Source: Acanthochlamys bracteata (lineage: Eukaryota > Streptophyta > Magnoliopsida > Pandanales > Velloziaceae). From it: 64,000 bases of DNA. Positions within the stretch are counted from its first letter, which is position 1; every line of letters begins with the position of its first letter. Positions 47,665-59,790 of this stretch are shown in pieces. The stretch spans positions 3,596,001 through 3,660,000 of the forward strand of contig CM034127.1 of the NCBI GenBank assembly GCA_019914995.1. The letters run 5' to 3'. The position numbers and the translations under genes were made by a program. The notes beneath the pieces were generated by a model, which searched no databases, was not told the DNA's origin, and saw only the letters and a program-made list of their open reading frames with translations.

Positions 47665-48465
47665 TATTTTGCTGGTAGTGGTCTTATTCTATCATCTAGC
47701 CTTTTGAATGTGGTTTCTGACATCAATTAACAAATAAGGTGAGAAAAAACTGTATGTCAAAGATAATGCACGAGTAATGCTACGATAAACTACCATATTA
47801 TCCTATGTAGCCACTTGTTGCCTTATAAAAAGGTCAAAACTTAAAATTGCAAGCATAGTTTCATCACTAGTAGCACTACACAGTATATACCATAATCATA
47901 TGATATGGATAAAATGTTTCTGGTTGAGGCAAGAAATGGGAGTAATAAAAATTTGGAAAGTTCCTAATGAATGGAGTATTGTTCTCATGTGATACTTCAA
48001 AGAAACTGACAGCAGCAGAAGGTTTTATTTGAAAGACACTACGTTTAAATCTCACAGGGAATTTGAAGGAGCAAATAATTGTGGCTGTAGCATATGCTCC
48101 AACCGCATTGATAAAATAGCAGCAGGGCTCGTAACGTGACTGCTGTATTGATCAGCAAACGCAAGAATTTTGAAAAACTTCAACTCTCACACAGAAGGGC
48201 TATGCCCAGAGCCTTCAGGCTTGCGAGTGTAACTGGGAAGAATTAGGTACCTCATGACTTTATAACTGGCTCTAGTTGGCGGTTTATGCCCAGAAGAATT
48301 AGATTCACATAACTTCATAAATAAGTATAAACTGACCCATGCGAAGATATTGCAAAAGTAACATTATCCGTCATTGGATATGAATAAAAATATCTTCTTA
48401 ACTGGAGACTCTTGACAAGAAATTCAGATTGTTACAATGGTACCTTGGATTTCAGGAGTAACTCA

Positions 48466-50250
48466 TCAAATGCCAGAATTATTCAATGCCATAAACTTGA
48501 ATTGCTCATTCATAGCCACCAATTGTGCTTCTTTCTGATCGAGCAAAGAACTTAACCTCACATTCTCTTCCATAAGCTTCTGAACCTCTGCTTCCTTCTG
48601 CATCTTCTCATTCTCTAGGATAGCAGTTTTAGCAACCAGCCTGAAAATAATTCAATGATAAGCTACTGACCAAGAATAATTTATGAACAACCTAGTACAC
48701 AACCCAAAAGCAAGACAAGCAACCAAGATAATTTTATGAACAACTAGTACACAGCAACACAAAACAAAGACAAGCAACCACCCTTGCTATAATCCAGTAA
48801 CATGCAGAAAATTTTATGTTTCTGGTAACTTCTATTTCACAAGAGAAACAGCATTCAGCATAACCATGGCATATAACTTATAATGTAGGAAACAATCAGC
48901 TAATACTTATTACTGTATCATAGCAAAAGATTTTTCCTAAAATATTGAAAAAGGAATAGTCATTTTATAAATTTCTGCATTCTAAGCATTAACAATGTTT
49001 AGCAATTATCTGGCTAGCAGCTCACTTATTGCCAAGAAAAAAAGTATACAAAGTATAGCAAAAAATAAATAGATAAATAAATACAAACAAACAAGTGTTT
49101 TAAAAAGTGCCAAGTAAAGATGTAAAAGGGCCAACTAAGGCATGGTAACCATGCGTCTTAAGCATTATATAGTTTTTCCTATTGAGTTGTACTCGCACCA
49201 AGAAAATATACTACGAGAATCAGCTGTTATGCATACAACCATGTCGGCACGAGTAAACAAACACGTACGCCGCACTATCACAAAGAAAAGTTTCAGAAAA
49301 GGTAGAAAACAGAATACGGGAGGACTATTTAGAGCATTTAAACTAAACGGGAAAGGTGAACTATAATATGAAAATTAGTACAAACACTACCTTTCAAAGA
49401 GCTTCTCCATCTTCTGGAATTGCTTCTCAGATGATAAAAGGGTTTCTCTAACACTAATAAGACTGCTTACGTAAGATCGAAGTACCTCAAAATCTTGTTT
49501 GACACGACAGAGTTCCTGCTCATTTTCTGCAGCACGTTGTCTTTGTCTAGATGTTTCTTGAACCATATCCTCTAACTTCTGCCTCATTTCATTTAAAATA
49601 CCATTTGTACCAACTGCAAATCTCTCCATCTCTTCAACCTTTGCAGACATGGTTTCAACCTGCAGCATGCTTTTTCTAATCTCTTCTTGTCCTAAGTTGA
49701 CCTTTTCCTTCTCAATAGCAGTTTCTGACTCTGCAATTATTGCCCTTTTTACAAGTGACTCCATAACATGCGATACCATCTGTACAGACTTCAACATTTC
49801 ACCAATATATGCTCCATCATTTGCATCAATATGTGCAATTTTGTTATCAGTTGATAATGGTGTTTCATTAGTTGAACTTTCAAAGAAAGAAAGGTCAACA
49901 TCCTTAGGCCAATCAGACAAAGGTACTCCATTTCTGTCAATAAACCCTCCCCCCTCTTGCTCCTTAATACCACATGAAGTGTGGGCAAGCTGCGGCACAG
50001 CCATAATTCTTGCTTTGGATTTCAGGTATGACAGCAACGTGGCATTTGCTTTAATCCTTTGCCAAACCAAAGCTAGTTCCATTGCCTCATCATCAGAATA
50101 CTGAATGCTGGCCTTTACCTCCTTAAGCTTTTCTTGTAATTCTTCAACCTGAGCTTGACGTCGCTCGAGGTCCTGTCTCCATGTAATAGTTGTTTGACTG
50201 ATCTCTGATGTAAGATATGGAGCATTATTTTCTTCAAGTCCATTCTCCAT
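48466..50250 (-). CDS. Plant coiled-coil protein of unknown function
   Basis: 344 aa in two coding exons, 49391-50250 and 48466-48640, joined AG/G through a 750-base intron. Three long charged heptad regions are visible: residues about 20-60 (WRQDLERRQAQVEELQEKLK), about 170-285 (NGILNEMRQKLEDMVQETS) and the C-terminal exon (ENEKMQKEAEVQKLMEENV). The middle holds a conserved-looking block around GVPLSDWPKDVDLSFF. There is no signal peptide, membrane span or catalytic motif. I recall similar plant-only proteins without an assigned role. The first ATG in the exon after the leader intron (50250) is chosen because no in-frame ATG lies upstream. Confidence 0.8.
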
Positions 50251-52160
50251 GGTTGATTCTTGTAGAAAAAGTCGGTCTATACAGAATGCACAAATAAGCA
50301 AATGTTACTTTTACAGAAAGGAGAAGCCTTATATATGCAATGCAATTCCAAGATGCTTGTGCCTTGCATTGGGAACATAAAATGACAAGGATTTAGAATC
50401 ATAAAAATATAGAAATTACTGATGTGAATGTCATTATTTTCTAACAAAACTTAACTAGACCTTTCATCTGGCACATACAAGATTCTAAAATTATGGACAT
50501 TCCCAGAAGGAAACATTATAATAAATAAAATTCCAAATCATAATAATTACACTTATTGGTTCAAGCCTCAAACCACTGACTGAACAATTCTACAAAATTT
50601 TAAGAAGGTATTCTAAAGAAAGTCATACAAGCAACCTCATATAGGACATAGTATAATTATTCATTTATTCTTTTCTTGGTTCTGGAAATACAAGTTCAAA
50701 TATCAGATTATCAATTGTCCTCCTAACAAAGATTGTAAAAAAGTGTCTAGATTCATCTTCGGCATTCAGGCTGCCTACAGAATAGATTCTGTAAACATAC
50801 TATCATCAAGATTTCTATCCTACAAAAGTTAGACAATAAGCATCTGTTTACCCTAATCCTAGTTTCCTTACATCATCGCCAAGCATGCAAACCAAGTTGA
50901 CACCAAAATCCACCTAGGACAACATATGCAGCACAAACCACATCCTTCTAATGCATAACTTGCATAGAAAAAGATGAAAACTCTTCAGCTCTTTACAAAG
51001 ATCGCAAATGGTGCTGAAATGAAGGGAAGAACTATGATTTGAAGAGTCACTAACATATGTTACCTACCATATGTAACAGTAATATACCTTAAGTAGAAAT
51101 TTATGCAGATAGCAAAAATAATAATAATAATATATCCCGTCTTCGAGAGAAGCAATCAGGCTGCCAGTATACATGCCAAGCATGTGGGATATCTTGGTCC
51201 CAGGCTTAGATTCTATGAATGAAAAATGTGTCATTCGTTTTATCATTGATGAATAAAGTAAGAAATGAAACTTATGGCCTCCTACCTCCCATTCATGTTA
51301 GTTCATTCTTTATTAATTCAAATTATTCAGAATAAATCTTTCATGTTCTCTTCTAGTCTCCCAAAACTCATGTCTCAGCAGCTCTATTGCAATCTGGTTT
51401 ACACCTTTCATGTTCTCTTCTAGTATTTAAACCTCTTCCGCCTGCCTTCCACACCAATTGTTAGTCTCCCAAACTCATGTCTCAGCAGCTCCTTACAATG
51501 TTGCTTACACTTCAAAAACGCACACACGCATGGCTTGCCTACTAAGACACTCATTTTCAAAGTAAACCACAAGCTAAATTCTTGGATTACCAGGTTTCCG
51601 CAGCAGAACATTGAAAATTAAACCCACCCTTTATCGATCCCAGACAAGCTGATTTGCCTATGTTCAAATTTCAACCTAAACAGCCAGTTCAAGATCAATG
51701 AAGTCCTAACATAAGAAATCATTACTTTGTTAAATGCAGTTGTATAACATTACTTCAAGCTAACAACTTTGCAGTAATTTACTATAAAACATTCAGACCT
51801 AATACTTTCTACTCAAAACCAACCAAAACAACAAATATTATAACTTCTTAACAGATTAACCAGATATGAAATTAAAATTTTCATTTTTTCTACAAACTCA
51901 CTCTACAAGATCTGATTCGAATTCAACGAGAAAAACGACGATCTCTCCAAGAACGAACCTTCTATCGCCCTCTTCCCTGAATTCGTTGCAGAAAATTTCC
52001 AAGAAGTTCCCTGATTAAAAAAAAAGAGTTGGATTCTTTTGTTTTCTTTGTTTTTTCTTTGGTTAGTTAGATAAAAAAACTGTTTACGGTTGTTGAATGC
52101 GGTGGAAAGATTGGGACGTCTTAAGAAAATAGACAGCAACCATAAGGGCATCATGTCATT
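50251..52160 (-). other. Leader intron and 5' UTR exon of the coiled-coil gene
   Basis: A candidate untranslated exon at about 51914-52140 ends in TTGTAGA/GTGAGT on the minus strand, and an acceptor CTGTATAG lies at about 50283-50290, 33 bases or so before the ATG. Between them is a 1.6-kb AT-rich intron without coding signal. A TC-rich start region upstream fits a housekeeping promoter. Confidence 0.45.
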
Positions 52161-52378
52161 TTCTTTTTCACCTCGCGTATATTATCGGAAAACGTATTTT
52201 CAAATCAGGCTATTAATATCCGCTATCTCATAATAGGCCTTCCATTCAAACTTTTTAGACCCACATCAGAGCGACATAGCTAGTCATCTTCATATCCAAA
52301 ATTTTGACTACCATTCGTTCTGCAATCCACTGTAGCTGATCGTCTCTCTCCCACGCTGAAACAAAATAAGGAAACAAC

Positions 52379-53227
52379 TAGGTATGGCATGACTCGATCC
52401 GAAAATTCAATTCGAAACTCACATATTTAATCAAAGTTATAGTTAGAAAATTTGATCCATATAATATATGAGTTAGATTAGAGTTGAACAAAATTGATCC
52501 GATTATTAAATAGATCGATCCGAGTTAACCAGAAATTGACCCACCAATTTGAAATGCCAATTTTTGAAGGAATAATTTTTTATTTTTTCTTACCGTATAA
52601 TAAAATATTGACAATGAAAATAATCGATAATAATTATTTACAAACTATTAAATTATATTATATTTATAATTAGTTCTTTATTTTTATACTTTAGTAAGAT
52701 AGTGTAAAATGAAAATTATAATATTATCGAAAGTATTATTATATATGTAGTTTTAATAACGAATTTAGATTTCTGTATAAAGATTTTTATGAAAATTTTG
52801 TTAGATAGATATATTTGTCAAAATTTTATCGAAATTATTAATATGTATTTATAATTATAAGTTCAGCTGTTATCATATATTTTTAAAAAATAAAAATAAT
52901 AATTTTTTTTATATTTGAAAGATCAATAAAGATATTAAAAAATACATATTTTGTTGAACATAATTATATCTCATCATTAAAAATATCGTGTACTTTTATT
53001 CGAACTGATTTTATAATTTTGCTAAAACTTAAAAATATAAATTAAAAATTAATAATTTTAATTATTAAATAGTTGATCTGAATTTAATCCGATTATTAAT
53101 AAATTAGATTAGAATTAATAATTTTAATTCGTATAAATTTATAAATTGAATTAAATTGAATAAATTTGATCTAATTATTAAAAAAATTAATCCGAAACGG
53201 CCCTGCCAGCCGATATTGCCACCCTTA
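52379..53227. mobile_element. Non-autonomous TIR element with 9-bp target duplication
   Basis: 849 bp, AT-rich. The left end TAGGTATGGCAT and the reversed right end TAAGGGTGGCAAT are imperfect inverted repeats. Flanks are GGAAACAAC (52370-52378) and GAAAACAAC (53228-53236), 8 of 9 identical. A 9-bp duplication suggests a Mutator-like element, whereas the AGGGTGGCAA-type end also occurs on hAT elements. No transposase reading frame. Confidence 0.65.
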
Positions 53228-53319
53228 GAAAACAACAGCAGTAAAGCTTCAATCTTTTTTAAATCCAACGCTTTCTATCGAATTTCGTGCTCGCCGGAGA
53301 AGACTCCTGGAAGCTGGCC

Positions 53320-54064
53320 ATGTCGACAATGACGCCATGTTTACCCGCAGGGCTTCGTTCTTCTTTTCTTCCCTGTAGAGCTCACCCCAAGCTTTCTTTC
53401 TTGATTAAGCTCGCTGCAAACCTGCGGAGACGGGCTTTTGTACATGGCAGTAGAACTACTTCTTTACAGATTTGTATGTTTTTTAAACTATTTTATTCAA
53501 GAAAAGGTATATATGCCAATATACCAAATCGAGGTTGGATAAAACGTGTTCTTTGTTTCTTGTTGAGAAGTGGAAACCAAGATTTGGAATTGTTGTCCGA
53601 GGGAAAGATGGGTCTGAAAATTAGTTTTGAGGCAAAAGGATGTTGTTTTTTGGGAGAACTACTCCCTAATAATCCATTTGATTCAATCCACAATTTACTT
53701 CGTGTTCCTGCAAAATGAAAACTAAAAATTGCTACCGATGGAAATGGCTTTTGTGAAGCTCAACGTGCCAGACAATATGATTTATTAGTTGTTTATGATG
53801 TGCTCTGGTTGTGGCCATCTTGTACATGTCGGGCTTGCGAGTGTTGCAGCTGGTATTGCTATTCCCTGTCTTTTATGAGACAAAAATTAGCAATGCTGTA
53901 AGTCAAAGTATTCAATATCTAAGCTTGTGTTCTTAACTTGGGAAGAGTAACCGTGGAATTTGATTAGTGATGATGCCTTGGTTCTTATGCAGTCTAAGCA
54001 CGAGAACACTCGACCTGCTTCACATGTAGTGGAACTGGTGCTCGCAAGTCTTTGCAATTTTAGA
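53320..54064 (+). pseudogene. Decayed SPA-like (DnaJ/BSD2-type zinc-finger) gene
   Basis: Resembles the plastid protein SPA, which has a transmembrane-like segment and then CxxCxGxG repeats. An ATG at 53320 opens a Ser/Arg/Leu leader like a transit peptide. Near 53837-53896 the frame reads GLASVAAGIAIP, then one extra base, then VFYETKISNA and a donor GTAAGT. The next exon at about 53998 (after TATGCAG) reads SKHENTRP, loses one base, then reads CFTCSGTGARKS and stops. Two frameshifts and loss of the remaining zinc knuckles mark it as dead. The part at 53460-53780 does not match SPA. The family call is from memory. Confidence 0.5.
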
Positions 54065-54570
54065 TTATGGAGCTTTTATAATAATTTTTACAAGCATACT
54101 GTCTCGATGTAGTTTAGTGTCAGATATTGTGGTAATAAAAGCTTACTATCACGCACATTAATTTGCCAGAATTCATAAACCCACTATATCAAGCATATAT
54201 AAATTGATGCTTAGTTGCATCTTCCATCCATTTTTCTTTCCCTAATAAGCACCATTTTAGTTTTCATGCATGTGTTTATGGAATTTGGTGTAGTTTTACA
54301 AAGCCTCGGCATCGGAAAACTGGCTTCTCAAGAGAATATATACCTATTGTATAAGTTTTGTTACTAGAGCACATACTACAAGGTTGTATAATTACTGTTT
54401 TGTGTATAAACACTATGCTTTCTACTTTGCTTCACCACTGTTCCAAAGATTTCGTGTTCAGATAAAATTTCCAAAACTTCCAATTTAATCATAATGGAAA
54501 GCACTTTCCAATCTAATTTACCAAAATATATGACTATTTCTATACATAATGATATTTGCTTATTTTGCAG

Positions 54571-55946
54571 ATATAAAAGTCCAGGAACCTTCACTGGAAT
54601 CATTGTGCAGGTAATTTTGTGCTTCTTGAGGGATGAGGATCCAAATGAGTGATTGTGATGTATATATATAAATGAAAGCAAATGCTTGCACACTCTCTCC
54701 GCAATACATGCATGTGAGCCAAGAACAGATGCTTATATATCACAGAAACCTCATACAATCATGCGCTCATGCAAACATGAATAAAATATTCTGTGCAATC
54801 CTTCTTTTACTTTATCTTGGTTTTTTTAACCTCCACTTGTCTCTTGAAGGGAAAAGAAATCTATGAGCTGCCAAATTCATGACAATTCAAGATGCTATAA
54901 GTTAGCTTTTGGACTTAGAGGATTTTCGTGGAGAGCATGGTAACACTTTGCTATCTCCATTAGTGGCAGTCTTTGCTATTCATGCTTCTAAACTGTGAAA
55001 TGCTTGTCTATTTCTATGGATGCTGCTAACTCTTGACTGTGGTCAGTGAAAACATGGAAATGCTAGTTCCCAGAAACTCTGGTTTCTTTTAATGGCATCT
55101 GAAATAGGTGAAAATACAAGCCTTCTGGTTTGGATCTATTTTACTGTAAACATATCATTACTTATAGAAGGTTATTATATTTGATAATTTCGTTTTAGAA
55201 AACATATCTGCATTTTGGGTTGAGCCATTTGCTTGCACTTATGATGCGGACCTCTCATCTTTCTGTAAAAGACTGAAGTCATATGCTAAAATATTCATCA
55301 GCATAACGTAGCTCAATGTTTTGCGAATATGTGCTTTCTATTTTTTGGCTGCATATGCACAGAGTGATGAGCTAGCTTCTGGAAACAGCAGGTTTAATGT
55401 TTCTCCCATACGGGATGTTGTAGTGTTATGATCCTATCAAGTTTCTGCATGAATCTTCTTGCGATCGATTTTTGCATTTGACTGATGCATGTGATGATCT
55501 TATGATTAGAATTTAGATCAAGTCCCATATTCCAATTCATTTTATCATTTGGAAACATCAATGCAGATATCATAAAAATGTGCCTCATGTCGTGAAGGTT
55601 TTTATTGCTTTTGTGCGTGAGTTAAGCATTATACAGGCTTACTTCTATGATCAGCAATGAAAAAGCTTTCTTCTGTTCAACCTAGCTTAAAATAATCTAA
55701 GCAGCTTAGATACATTTGGTGTCATTTACTTGTAAATGCATTTGGTTTAATCCCTTACCATTTCTTTTATGGCATTGTACAGATAGCAGTGTGTTGGTTT
55801 TGCAAGGCTTGGTAGCAACGATCAGATGATTGTTGCTGGAAACTAAGAAAGATTTGCTTGCAGTGGATTTTGGTTCTCCTCTGCATTCCCTTGCCATAGT
55901 AGGAAAAGCTGCGGTCCTATTGAAGACGCAAAGCTGGAATTCTTCA
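54571..55946 (+). pseudogene. Partial DPH5 copy (exons 4-6), decayed
   Basis: Three stretches match the last three exons of the intact DPH5 gene downstream, in order and with introns still between them: 54571-54610 (exon 4, intact [14 protein letters not shown] reading), 54850-54939 (exon 5, with deletions and stops, ending GGAGAGCATG/GTAA) and about 55782-55946 (exon 6, matching RLGSDDQM and [10 protein letters not shown] with frameshifts). Kept introns show DNA-level duplication rather than retrotransposition. The first half of the gene is not present. Confidence 0.85.
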
Positions 55947-56319
55947 GGCGAAAGTGATATGCGTGAAACCGTGCATGTCTAGACTTATTGTTACACAAAA
56001 ACATCTTTCCTGACTAAAATTAGAGAACAAAAAATGTATAGCGGATCTTCATATAACGTAGTTGAAGCTTTAAATCGTAAGATATTATTATTATTTATTT
56101 TTATTTCTTTAAATAAAAAATATATTTTATTTTATACAAAAAAATTTACCTGTCAAATACCACTTATATATCTTAAGCATTGGAGTGGGTGCTGACTTGT
56201 TGAATTAGGATCTAGTTGGTTAGATCATGTTGACTTTAGATATCAAAATTGTTACTAAACATCGGTAAAATTAGAGCGGAATGAAATATGTGTTTCAGCT
56301 TTAGATCATAGATCGCGTA

Positions 56320-56770
56320 ATGAATTTAGAATTTTTTTAAAAATCAATTGACAATAAGAAAAATGAATTCAAATTTTTATAAATATTATTTCAAAATTAT
56401 TGATAAGTAATGTGAGATTAAAATTTTTTTTAACATCTGCCTTTCAGCAGAGTATTTTTTTAAATTAAACTGATGCGGACTATATGCTCTGTAATTAATT
56501 AGATAAAACGGACGATCTGTTCTGAAATACAATAGACTATTTATCCTAAAATATAGCAGACAATTATTTTTTAAATAAAACGAACTATTTGTATTGAAAT
56601 AAAATAAATTATAAAGATTCTGAATAGATATAAATAATAAAGTTAAATTTAGCTCGTATTTTGAACCGATTCGGTTCAATCCGTTATGATATAATATCAC
56701 GAATTTAAAATTTTTTTAAAAATAATTCGAAATGAAAAATATTAACTCAAAATTTATAAATATTATCTTC
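56320..56770. repeat. Short direct-repeat element with internal tandem units
   Basis: Two direct repeats of about 70 bases (56322-56395 and 56700-56770) share GAATTTA(G/A)AATTTTTTTAAAAAT and ATAAATATTAT. Between them lie four or five degenerate units of about 24 bases of the form AATAGACTATTTATCCTAAAATAT. This could be a decayed TRIM-like element. No coding capacity. Confidence 0.35.
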
Positions 56771-56819
56771 CTGATCTGGGAGTAAACCTTTCCGATCGAT
56801 CTTGTTTTCAACCGTTCTG

Positions 56820-56827
56820 AACCCTAA
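56820..56827 (+). promoter_or_regulatory. Telo-box in the DPH5 promoter
   Basis: AACCCTAA lies 91 bases before the ATG, next to a TATATAA at about 56834 and a second CCCTAACTAACCC run. Telo-boxes are common in promoters of translation-apparatus genes in plants (for example eEF1A), and DPH5 modifies eEF2. Function is inferred. Confidence 0.5.
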
Positions 56828-56910
56828 CCTTATTATATAACCTTAGACCCTAACTAACCCCTACGTGATCTGCTCTGTTGGTGTTGTTGCTTGAACGAGC
56901 CTGGAAGGAG

Positions 56911-59790
56911 ATGTTGTACATAATTGGTCTGGGGATGGGCGACGAGAAGGACATCACCGTCAAAGGCCTTCAAGCCGTGCAGCGCTGCAGCAAGGTTTAC
57001 CTTGAAGCCTACACTTCTCTTCTCTCCTTCGGCCTTGATCCTGACGGCATCTCCAAATTGGTACCTAGAAAATCATTCAAGATCAATTCTTTCTAAAAAC
57101 TGTTTGATTTATGTGCTATATGGGGTACAACCTCCAGATTTGTTCTCGAGAAACTGTAAAAAATCAAATCTTTTTAGCTCTGTTTGATTCACCTTACCAT
57201 AAAAGGGTAGCTAATATTGAGAAGAAATTTGTTTTTTGTTCTGTAGGAGAAGCTCTATGGGAAGCCGATCGTAGTTGCTGATAGAGAAATGGTGGAGGAA
57301 AAGGCTGATGGAATACTGTCGGAAGCGTCCAAGATGGATGTTGCGTTCCTTGTTGTCGGTGATCCGTTTGGGTATATATTCTCATTATCTTACTTGTTGT
57401 AGAATACATGTACTTTGGTTGTTGTTTGGGAGAATCTGACTGTGTTAATTGCATCTGAACTGACAATCTTGAAAAGGTGGTGGCTCTGAAAAAATATTCT
57501 GAGCCTAGAGGAAAGATTGGCTGCTTATTTGCAACAATTCTTTTTCACATAGGAAATAAATGTCTTTATTTACAATTTTTTTACCAAGGACATGTTCTAG
57601 AAGTTCCGTCTTTGTGTGGATCTATTTGCTATTCTTTAGTTCTAATCAAATTATTAAATTACCAAACCATGTTATGATGGAAACATCTTGAAGTTTTATG
57701 TTTATGAAGGATGATAGATGATATGAGAGGTTAAAAGTTCTTGATATATATTTGTAATCATTACAAGAATTACTTGTAACTGGAAGTTATCTCTTCGATG
57801 GCAACTTAGAAATTTGTTAATTAACTGTATATCAGTATATGGGTAGCTTCGATTTGGGACTTCTATCTTACAAATCCTTAATGTTTTGAGTTGCTTATTG
57901 GTTTCTGTCATACTTTATCTTATGATTCATTAGCCAAAAACACCAAATGCAGAGCTACTACACATACTGATTTAGTTGTTCGTGCAAAGAAATTGGGGTT
58001 GGAAGTAAAGGTGATTAACAACGCCTCGGTGATGAATGCAGTTGGAGTTTGTGGTTTGCAACTCTACCGCTTTGGTGAGACAATTTCGATTCCATTCTTT
58101 ACCGAAACATGGAGACCAGATAGTTTCTATGAGAAGATCCAAAAGAACAGGCAGCTGGGCTTGCATACTCTTTGCTTGCTTGGTGATCCCAACCACCTTT
58201 TCTTATTATACCATTGATATTGGGTGTCTTATGCATCTACTAATTAGAATTTTATATGAAGTAGAGATGCTTCAGGAAAAGGCATCTGAATCTGCATAGT
58301 TATATGTTCTGACATCAGCAGTTTACAGGATCTTCTTCTTCAGTATTTGTTTTAAACTTTCATGCATCGCATGCAATATCAGAAAATGCTAATATGTATT
58401 CAATATGGGGAAGTTTGGATCGGATCATTAAATTGGCTGAAAACAATTTTTAAAGAGATAACTATGAAGTTTTAAGAAGACCTCAAAGAAAATATTATGT
58501 AGCTCTTACAGACAGGCAATTTGAAAATTTTCCAGGATCTTGCTTTTGTCCTACTATTACCAACAGGTCTTTCCGAAGGCCAATATCGTCAACCTAGCAG
58601 AAAGAAAGAACAACGGCTCTTTAGACCCTCTAAACCAATAAGTTGGAACAGTCCTCCCAGAGTTATAAGGATTTGCCACATTGAAACTACATGGAAAGGT
58701 TATGTTAGCCAAATTTATGATAACATCTAAAATTGTTTGTTCCTTTGAATTCATATAGAAAGTCTAATGTAAGTCCATTCTTATATTTCTTGCTATTTTA
58801 CGTAACAGAGACAGCTGTTGTGCTCATAGCATATTGCTGATTTATTACTTAGAATTTATTGTAATATCCTTGAATTGCAGATATACGCGTGAAGGAGCCC
58901 TCGTTGGAGTCATTGTGCAGGTATAGAATGTGATCCTAGATATTAATTCAAATGGAGTAACTTCATTGCCTATACATCTGGGTGCGCATGAGTATTTTTG
59001 ATAATTTACTCATAGCAGTGGTTTTCTAAATTTCAGAGGAAAGAAACTGTATGAACCACCAAAGTATATGACTATCAATGTTGCAATAAAGCAACTACTG
59101 GAGGTAGAGGAAACGCGTGGAGAGCATGGTATTACCTTGCTCCTTTCCTTTCTTGTTTCTTGTACGCCTTCTGTACAAGTAATTTGACTAATTTTTCTAC
59201 AAACACAAATTGTAGAAAGCATATTTACTGCTCATTGAATAGCCAGAACAACCATATGCCTACCTAAAGCTGCTTCTAATTCTATAGTTTCTCAGATGGT
59301 TTCTATATATATTCGATCTTTACTTAAAGCTGTGACGAGAACTACTTACCATATTCATAGATGCAAAAGCATCAATATGTGCAGATTAAGTAGTTTTTTT
59401 TACTTCATGGTCCTAAAATTGGAAGTATATCACTGAAGAAGAAGGTATTCTTGGATTAAACTATTGACTGTGCTCTATTATAAGTTGTGTATGTGCTTCT
59501 GGAAAATGAATGCCCTTCTTGGGCATTCATTTGGATTGTTGTTTTCACGTTATAATACACCAGACTTCACTGCGTCTTATCTGAATTTCTTCATTCTTTT
59601 AATAGTGTACAATGAAGATTCCAAGTGCATCGGTTTGGCACGTCTTGGCAGTGATGATCAGATGGTCGTAGCTGGTTCGATGAAAGATTTACTTGAAGTA
59701 GATTTTGGTTCTCCTCTTCACTGTCTCATAATAGCTGGGGAAACTCATCCGTTGGAAGAAGAGTTGTTGGAATTCTATACAATAGAATGA
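56911..59790 (+). CDS. DPH5: Diphthine methyl ester synthase
   Basis: SAM-dependent methyltransferase of diphthamide synthesis on the conserved His of elongation factor eEF2, cytosolic. Six exons: 56911-57060, 57247-57371, 57953-58182, 58881-58920, 59037-59128, 59606-59790. Phases agree throughout; 273 aa, near the usual 280-290. It begins [19 protein letters not shown], the first strand of the tetrapyrrole-methylase fold. Also seen: [72 protein letters not shown], and [14 protein letters not shown] near the C-terminus. The stop is TGA at 59788-59790. A truncated copy of its last three exons lies 1 kb upstream in the same orientation. Confidence 0.95.

Larger units (their letters stand above)
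42996..48465. other. AT-rich intergenic region with repeats
   Basis: 5.5 kb between convergent LOG and the coiled-coil gene. It holds two family A repeats, one Tourist MITE, a trinucleotide palindrome and one unplaced open stretch (all listed separately). The part around 46548-46984 has repeated GCTTATTT/AAATAAGT words typical of small hAT-like elements, but no ends could be fixed. 48000-48465 is probably 3' UTR of the coiled-coil gene. Confidence 0.55.

Noticed and set aside
49649-50104. 151-codon plus-strand open stretch
   Set aside because: Antisense to the coiled-coil exon, whose heptads and splice phases are convincing.
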